Shown here piece after piece: positions 59,101 to 64,000 of a stretch of 64,000 nt of DNA (position 1 is the stretch's first letter; every line of letters begins with the position of its first letter). This stretch comes from Combretum micranthum (lineage: Eukaryota > Streptophyta > Magnoliopsida > Myrtales > Combretaceae): the NCBI GenBank assembly GCA_024138025.1, contig JAMXBD010000963.1:124001-188000 (forward strand), written 5' to 3'. Position numbers and translations under genes: made by a program. Below the pieces are notes generated by a model. That model did not search any database, was not told the DNA's origin, and saw only the letters and a list, made by a program, of their open reading frames with translations.

Positions 59101-59160
59101 TTAAAGGTTCTTCAGTTAATTTCTCTCCAAGTGAATATAGTAATACACTATTGGGTACAG
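59101..59160 (+). other. Exon-like segment a in solo LTR 2
   Basis: Sixty nucleotides between CTTGTTTCAG and GTACGC, open in the same frame as LTR 1 segment a, with conserved KGSSV and SEYS phrases. The donor ACAG|GTACGC is stronger than in LTR 1. Confidence 0.4.
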
Positions 59161-59288
59161 GTACGCAGTGACTTGCTTGAATGTTTGTTAGGATATGCAT
59201 ACTTTGATTTAACTTAAATTCAAGACGGCTTAAGTTTTGCATGAATTGACTGTGTTTTTCACCTTTAAATCCGGTCCGGGGAATGGCG

Positions 59289-59392
59289 AACGTGTTATGA
59301 TGCAGTGACATGTTAGAATAGGCGCTTAGGCCACTTGTCATGATGCAATGACTTCATATCATGATGCAATTGTGACTTCTTTTTAAATGGCT
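59289..59392 (+). ncRNA. GATGCA-loop hairpin module in solo LTR 2
   Basis: Stem AACGTGTTAT/GTGACATGTT (59,289-59,314) has all ten positions paired when three G-U pairs are allowed, with loop GATGCA at 59,299-59,304. A second hairpin GTCAT-GATGCA-ATGAC is at 59,337-59,352. A third, weaker one around GATGCA 59,363-59,368 has one mismatch. GGCCA (59,329-59,333) can pair with TGGCT (59,388-59,392) to close the module. The fourth hairpin of LTR 1 is absent. Confidence 0.65.
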
Positions 59393-59583
59393 CGATGGGT
59401 AATCGATAGGGAATGTAGTAACGGTGTAACATTTACTCATCTTAAAAGGAAATAGTATAATTTAATTCGATATTTATGGGAGCATGTGAATTATTTTATA
59501 TTATGAATTAAGTTAAGTAAAGTTGAGTAACGGCTATGAATCATAAACGAGATTACTTTTTTTTTTTGTAAAGATATTTAAGA

Positions 59584-59640
59584 GATATAGGTATTCGGGC
59601 TACCTATATCAACCCCCTGAGCGTCGAGAGTGTTACTCAG
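59584..59640 (+). ncRNA. GATATA hairpin and CCTGAG/CTCAGG stem in solo LTR 2
   Basis: GATATAGGTA (59,584-59,593) pairs perfectly with TACCTATATC (59,601-59,610) over loop TTCGGGC. One internal pair is G-C where LTR 1 has A-T. CCTGAG...CTCAGG follows at about 59,616-59,641. Confidence 0.65.
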
Positions 59641-59823
59641 GACCCCAGATTTTCCTAAATTGTCTCGGAGTCTGAATACTCTAATGTTGATTTGTTTAAT
59701 AAATATTAAAGAAAGATAAAAATGAGATATTGAGTGGTTGCATTAATTTAAGTTTGCTTACCATTTCGCCTTTGGTTTTGTTGCTGTGCACTGGGCCTTT
59801 GGCTCCCTGTTGTTTCTTTTCAG

Positions 59824-59891
59824 GTAATGATAATGACTATTATGATGATTTAGGATATGGGATGGACTGGGAGAAATTCTTGGATGAATAG
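59824..59891 (+). other. Exon-like segment b (acidic) in solo LTR 2
   Basis: After TTTCTTTTCAG the frame encodes NDNDYYDDLGYGMDWEKF-like residues to a stop at 59,889-59,891, aligning with LTR 1 segment b. The splice-like borders are conserved although the surrounding sequence has diverged. Confidence 0.4.
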
Positions 59892-60327
59892 GACGAGTAG
59901 GTTTCTGAGTGGCAAGCGAATAAAGAAGAAGTTTTTGAAGAAAGACGTAAGTTAAGCCTTGTGTTGTATAAAGAGATCTTAAAGTCTGTTTTCTTATTAG
60001 AGTTAAACAAGGTGAAATCCTTTTTGTTGTGTCATAAGATTGACACAAGCTTTTGTAACCTTTTATTTTAATGTAAATATGTATAGATTGCTCATGTAAA
60101 CAATCTTTATTTTAAAAAAGTTTTATTTTTTTTAAAGAAAGAAAAGGTATAGTGGTATTAAACAAACAATTAATATAAACAAGTAGTTTTAGGACAACCT
60201 TACATATAATATTAAAATATTATATGTGGTTGGAGACTTGACTTGTTTAATTTTAGGATTAAATAGGTTGGGTCCTTACATATATTGTATATGAGAACAA
60301 TTATATTGATGAATCAAATAAATATTA

Positions 60328-60594
60328 TGCCATACCCCACCTTCCGCAGCGCTGTGATGCTAAATACACTAGTCCCTAGTGTCCCCAGCTCAATTGGTGA
60401 AAAGCGTTCCCTACTAAAAGTAGATAGGAGAGACAAAAGGCATAGGTCTAAGGTTCGACTATTGAAAGTTGCAGCAAGGGTCAATTTTGCATTTGCGTAA
60501 CAATACCTGAATAGTGCTTTGATTGTACTTGAGGGTGCACTAGGGGTGATTAGTGTACCTGGCATTACACCGCCTTGAAAGGCGGGGTGTGACA
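60328..60594 (+). mobile_element. Short inverted-repeat element A carrying tRNA-like boxes
   Basis: The left end TGCCATACCCCACCTTCCG and the reverse complement of the right end TGTCACACCCCGCCTTTCA form an imperfect terminal inverted repeat of about 45 bp. Both sides are flanked by TA (60,326-60,327; 60,595-60,596). Inside, AGCTCAATTGG (60,387-60,397) resembles an A box and AGGTTCGACT (60,451-60,460) a B box. Length 267 bp. It is combined with element B 17 bp away. Confidence 0.65.
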
Positions 60595-60611
60595 TAAAAA
60601 GGTGCCTTTTA

Positions 60612-60857
60612 TGTCACATCCCGTCCCTTCGGGCAACAAAGATGTGATGGCCAATACCCTGTAACCTGCGAAGGACTTCAATGTATTGTATGGCCTCACT
60701 ATTACATCGATCAATGGCATGAGCTTGTCTGCAGCCGTTGTGACTCGAACTCCTGACCAATGCCTTTTGTTTACCTCACAGGCAATCCCTCTCACCAGTG
60801 GTATGCCCTGCGGGGGTATTGGCCATCACATAGCCGTTAAAGAGGCGAGGTGTGACA
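60612..60857 (-). mobile_element. Short inverted-repeat element B carrying tRNA-like boxes
   Basis: The left end is TGTCACATCCCGTCCC and the reverse complement of the right end is TGTCACACCTCGCCTC, followed on both arms by TGTGATGGCCAATAC. The flanks are TA (60,610-60,611; 60,858-60,859). On the minus strand CACTGGTGAGAGG (A-box-like) and GAGTTCGAGTCA (B box, plus 60,741-60,752) occur, preceded by AAAAGGCATTGGTC, which matches AAAAGGCATAGGTC of element A. It is the same family as A in opposite orientation, 246 bp. Confidence 0.68.
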
Positions 60858-60859
60858 TA

Positions 60860-62855
60860 TTAATTTTTTGTTTGAAAATTTCTTTTATGAGATATTTTAC
60901 AGATTATATCAAATTTGTAGGTATTAATTTTTTTTAAAGCCTTAATACATTCCTACTGTGATATGAATATACATCAAACTATTTCATTAATTTTTTCTAT
61001 ACATATTGATAATTAAATTTTAATTAAAAATATTGGTTTATGAAGAGATAAATTTTTAGATATATTTATGTAGGCTTTATATTTTATGAGAATTTAATCA
61101 AATGAAGAAATAAGTGATAGTTATGTGTATGGCATTTTTGTATTCATTTAACTACTTGAATTTCTTTTTATATGGAAGTTTTATATCTATATCTATATCT
61201 ATTCCAAATGACTTATGTCATATGAAGTGGTAGCTAGGAAAAAAAAGAAAAAGAATGCACTAAAATGATTATATAATAAAATTTATGAAAAATACCCTTT
61301 GCATTAAATATAGATAATAAATATATATATGAGATCAAAAAAGTAATTACGAGAATAATCATTAATAGAGTTGGAATGAAATAAAATTGAACTCCTTGTA
61401 AAATAGAATCATATATACAATAAATATAGATAATCAAGATATGTAGAATAAAAAAGTAATTAAAATAATAACCATAAAGTTGGAATAAAATCATGATTTC
61501 AAGATGTAATGACGGAATTGAATTCCTCCTAAATGTCAAAATTGTTGATTTCAACCGATCGTGATTTCGGTTTTTAAAAAAGCTTTTAAATATAAGAAAA
61601 AAAAATGAAAAGGCAGTTCATAGATTTTTTTTATTGAAATGAAAAGGATAAAAAACTTCTCTTTTCGATATATGGTTCGAGCTGTATCAAATCATTTTTT
61701 TTAGATTCAAAAAATTTAGCAAACTGAATTATATGGGCAAATTCAATTTTATAAAAGTAACTGAACCATAATTTTAAGTTTGAGTTGGTTCGAGACGTAC
61801 CGTGCTTACCTGGTGGTCTTAGTTGACCGATGGATCGATAAATAGTGATTGGAGGTGCCTTGGCTCGTGGCTGTGGGCGCGTCTAATTTTAGAGTGAAAC
61901 AATTACCAATCAAAACTTTCATAAAGTATTTTAGCGGTCGATTAATACTGATTAAGAATACCGAACATTTAATTACTTAGGATAATATTCTCATAAAATT
62001 AATTAAGTTATTTTTTCTTTTTATGAACAAAGGTAAACATCAATTATTAATATCTTAAATGATAACCTGAAATACCTTTTGTTTAAAGTATTTATATGAT
62101 CTAGATAAATTACACCTTAATTCCAATAATTTATATTATATATATTTAGAGAAAATTGTTGAATTATTGATCATCAGAAAATTATTTACACAAATATTAA
62201 TTATATAAAAATAATTATCTAAATATTGATATAAAATCTCATGTATATTTTTCTATGAATGTTGCATGCCGTACATACGATTTTGTAATGTACAAAATTT
62301 CAAAATCATTACAGATGCGATTTTTTGTTAAAGCAAAAATAGCATATGTTAGATGTGATTTTGTATTAGTATTTTAGTAATTAAGATTATGTGCTTTGTA
62401 TTTTAGATAATTTTTTTTGTCAAGTCAGTAAACATACATCCTAGGGAAAAGGGAAAATTTTGTTTTTTTTTTTTTAACAATTCTTAAAGTTAGGGATGAT
62501 TAAAATAATCTTAAAAATATAATAGTTGAATCGTGTATTTAAGACACAATTTTATGATCTTAAATTAGTAAGAAATTGTGTTTTCTATATACAGTTTCAG
62601 ATAGGCTTCAAGGGATGAAAATCTCGATTTAAAGACATGATAGACATAATTTTAGGGTAAACTCTCAATGTCGACATTGTATTTTCAAGCAAACTTTCAA
62701 TATATGGTGTTGTAATCTTAAAATAATTTTTAAGGATTTTTCCATTTGCAATTTTTTATTTCCTTTTCTTGGCCTTCTTGTAAACATTCATTCGTTAGCT
62801 TTACCTGTTTACAAGGTATTCTATGTTAAGTTGCAACACAGATAAAATTATAAAA
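60860..62855. other. AT-rich intergenic DNA
   Basis: No gene was found. It contains GGTTCGAGC/GGTTCGAGACG phrases at 61,670-61,800 similar in vocabulary to 57,300-57,420, and a GATTTTGTATTAGTATTTTAG block near 62,370 similar to one near 645. Confidence 0.45.
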
Positions 62856-62859
62856 TTAA

Positions 62860-63062
62860 GGACATATGCAAATAACATTCTAAATTTTGATGCGGGAATG
62901 ACTATATTCTAAACTTTCAAAACTTATAAATACCCTTAAATTTTTATAAATTGGACCCATGGATTATTTCCTCATTAATGTTAAAGTTTAGGGATTTTTT
63001 TTAAGTTCTTGGGTTATTTATCTTTCTTTCAAGGTTTAAGGAGTATATTCGTAACATTTGAA
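62860..63062. mobile_element. MITE-like inverted-repeat element
   Basis: The left side (ATTCTAAACTTTC, AAATACCCTTAAATTT) and the reverse complement of the right side (TACTCCTTAAACCTTG, AATAACCC, CCCTAAACTTTAAC) are imperfect inverted copies around ATTGGACCCATGGATTATTT. No coding sequence. The ends are approximate. Confidence 0.5.
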
Positions 63063-63119
63063 TATATACACATGTTAATTTTAAAAGCTCAAACGGGTCA
63101 ATGACTAAAACTATATACA

Positions 63120-64000
63120 TATAGGTTTAATCCAGGTAGGAGCCAAACCTCTTACTAAATTAGGATTAGATACATCAGTCTTAATGGTGCTTAGAGATTC
63201 TAGAGAATTGGAGTATGAACGATCAATTCATATTGCAATTGAAACTAGCCTAAGCAATCATCCAATTCAATTTGATTGTCATCCTACTGTCACGATAGGA
63301 CTTAAGGACAAAACCATAATGAAGTCTTTAATGTTACAGATAAAGACACACAATTATAAAATGATGGAAGGATCCCTTCCAATGGCTGTAATATACAGAG
63401 TATATTACAAACTAATGAAAACAAACATTTGGATCTAAGGCTTTTAAGGTAGACAGGAGAGGTCAAACCTTATTAATCCAAACGAATCTTTCAAAAGCTA
63501 ATGTTTCTATTCCCAGATTAATTCAATGGAGTCAAATTAATTTGCCTCAACAATGGGAAGTTGACAATCCATTTAAAAAAAAAATTATGTATAATGCTGA
63601 ACCTTCTAGCATTATACAACGTCAGGTAGGAAAGGTAACCATTCAATTCTCTAGAAGATCTTTAGATATTGCAGGAATAATGTGGAAATTAGATCTAAGT
63701 CTTCTAGTACCTCTAGAAGATCTTTATATCTACCTCTTCCACAAGTTATCATTCCTCCACCTCCACAAGACTTACCCCCACAGGTAAATCTTCCACAAAT
63801 TCTTAATCCTTCTTTAAAAGGATTAGTGAATGAACAAATTGGTCTACTAAAAATGGTTTACCAACAACCCAATGAACCTGTTTACAAATAACCTACTTTC
63901 TCGGAAATAGGAGATCCACAACTCAATATTTAAGAAAAACCTTTCGAACCTGATAGGGATTTTCTAAACAAAAAATTTGGATCAACAAAAAATGAAAAGA
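63120..64000 (+). pseudogene. Endogenous plant pararetrovirus (Caulimoviridae) movement-protein region, partial
   Basis: Plus-strand frames match the conserved core of caulimovirid movement proteins: an N-terminal block beginning near 63,123, a segment with a Met-Glu-Gly-Ser turn followed by a Tyr-rich 'IYRVYYK' phrase at about 63,365-63,415, and a third block at 63,542-63,680 with the Gln-rich and 'FSRRSLD' type residues. After it comes a Pro-rich linker. The family protein forms tubules through plasmodesmata in active viruses. Here the frame is broken at about 63,438, after 63,680 and at 63,889 and beyond, so this is a dead genomic copy. The polyprotein-like continuation suggests a florendovirus/petuvirus-type arrangement, but capsid and RT lie outside the window. 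It is cut by the right edge. Confidence 0.72.

Larger units (their letters stand above)
57490..60280 (+). mobile_element. Solo LTR 2 of the same family (2.79 kb)
   Basis: Begins TGAAATGATA and ends GGGTCCTTACA, with a perfect target duplication TATAT at 57,485-57,489 and 60,281-60,285. It is homologous to LTR 1 from end to end, for example TTAATATTGGAGTAGAT, AGGCTAAATGTGTTTAAG, CTATATTTGGTTGT-like and GGACAACCTTACATATAAT. Its duplication differs from that of LTR 1, so the two are independent insertions, not the ends of one element. Confidence 0.9.

Noticed and set aside
35999..60280. LTR 1 and LTR 2 as the two ends of one 24-kb retrotransposon
   Set aside because: Each has its own perfect, different target duplication (ATATG and TATAT), and no PBS, PPT or gag-pol of that element lies between them.
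61234..61554. A 106-codon minus-strand membrane-like protein
   Set aside because: The hydrophobic appearance comes from AT-rich DNA; no promoter, relatives or conserved motif.

Overview
The window is nuclear DNA from a flowering plant, most likely a dicot, and is dominated by transposable elements. The evidence is strong AT richness, one F-box/LRR gene with plant-type GT-AG introns, Ty1/copia and Ty3/gypsy-type LTRs, an L1-type LINE with a C-terminal RNase H, a PIF/Harbinger element with a Myb/SANT-like gene, MITE-like fold-backs, and a plant pararetrovirus-like fragment at the right edge. I cannot name the species.

Layout. 1-0.84 kb: anonymous AT-rich DNA. 0.85-8.87 kb: an almost complete but decayed minus-strand Ty1/copia element with both LTRs, PBS, PPT and a 5-bp target duplication. 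9.5-9.95 kb: a fold-back element. 11.1-17.6 kb: a degenerate gypsy-type transposon gene, split by a 2.1-kb solo LTR and a second LTR-like block. 18.0-19.07 kb: an LTR related to the copia element. 21.06-21.36 kb: a MITE-like inverted repeat. 23.7-27.3 kb: the only host-type gene, an F-box/LRR gene with a 5'UTR intron, three coding exons and two 1-nt frame breaks. 29.6-33.6 kb: a second copia element (plus strand), split by an LTR-like block that is itself split by a hAT-like inverted-repeat element.

36.0-38.76, 51.9-55.3 (minus) and 57.5-60.3 kb: three solo LTRs of one large-LTR family, each with its own target duplication; 39.0-39.44 kb holds a related tandem fragment. 40.5-50.7 kb: a LINE interrupted by a 4.4-kb Harbinger-type element (TTA duplication). 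60.33-60.86 kb: twin short inverted-repeat elements carrying tRNA-like A and B boxes. 62.86-63.06 kb: a MITE-like fold-back. 63.1-64 kb: a decayed movement-protein region of an endogenous pararetrovirus, cut by the window edge.

The most interesting signal is inside the solo-LTR family. One segment forms consecutive perfect hairpins with an invariant GATGCA loop and changing but complementary stems. A closing helix encloses part of this array, and a further hairpin lies about 200 nt downstream. The copies differ in sequence but largely keep the pairing, which is the pattern expected of a functional RNA structure. The same LTRs carry two short exon-like reading frames (Ser-rich, then acidic) with splice-like borders on either side of the structured segment. 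I do not recognise this module as a described element.
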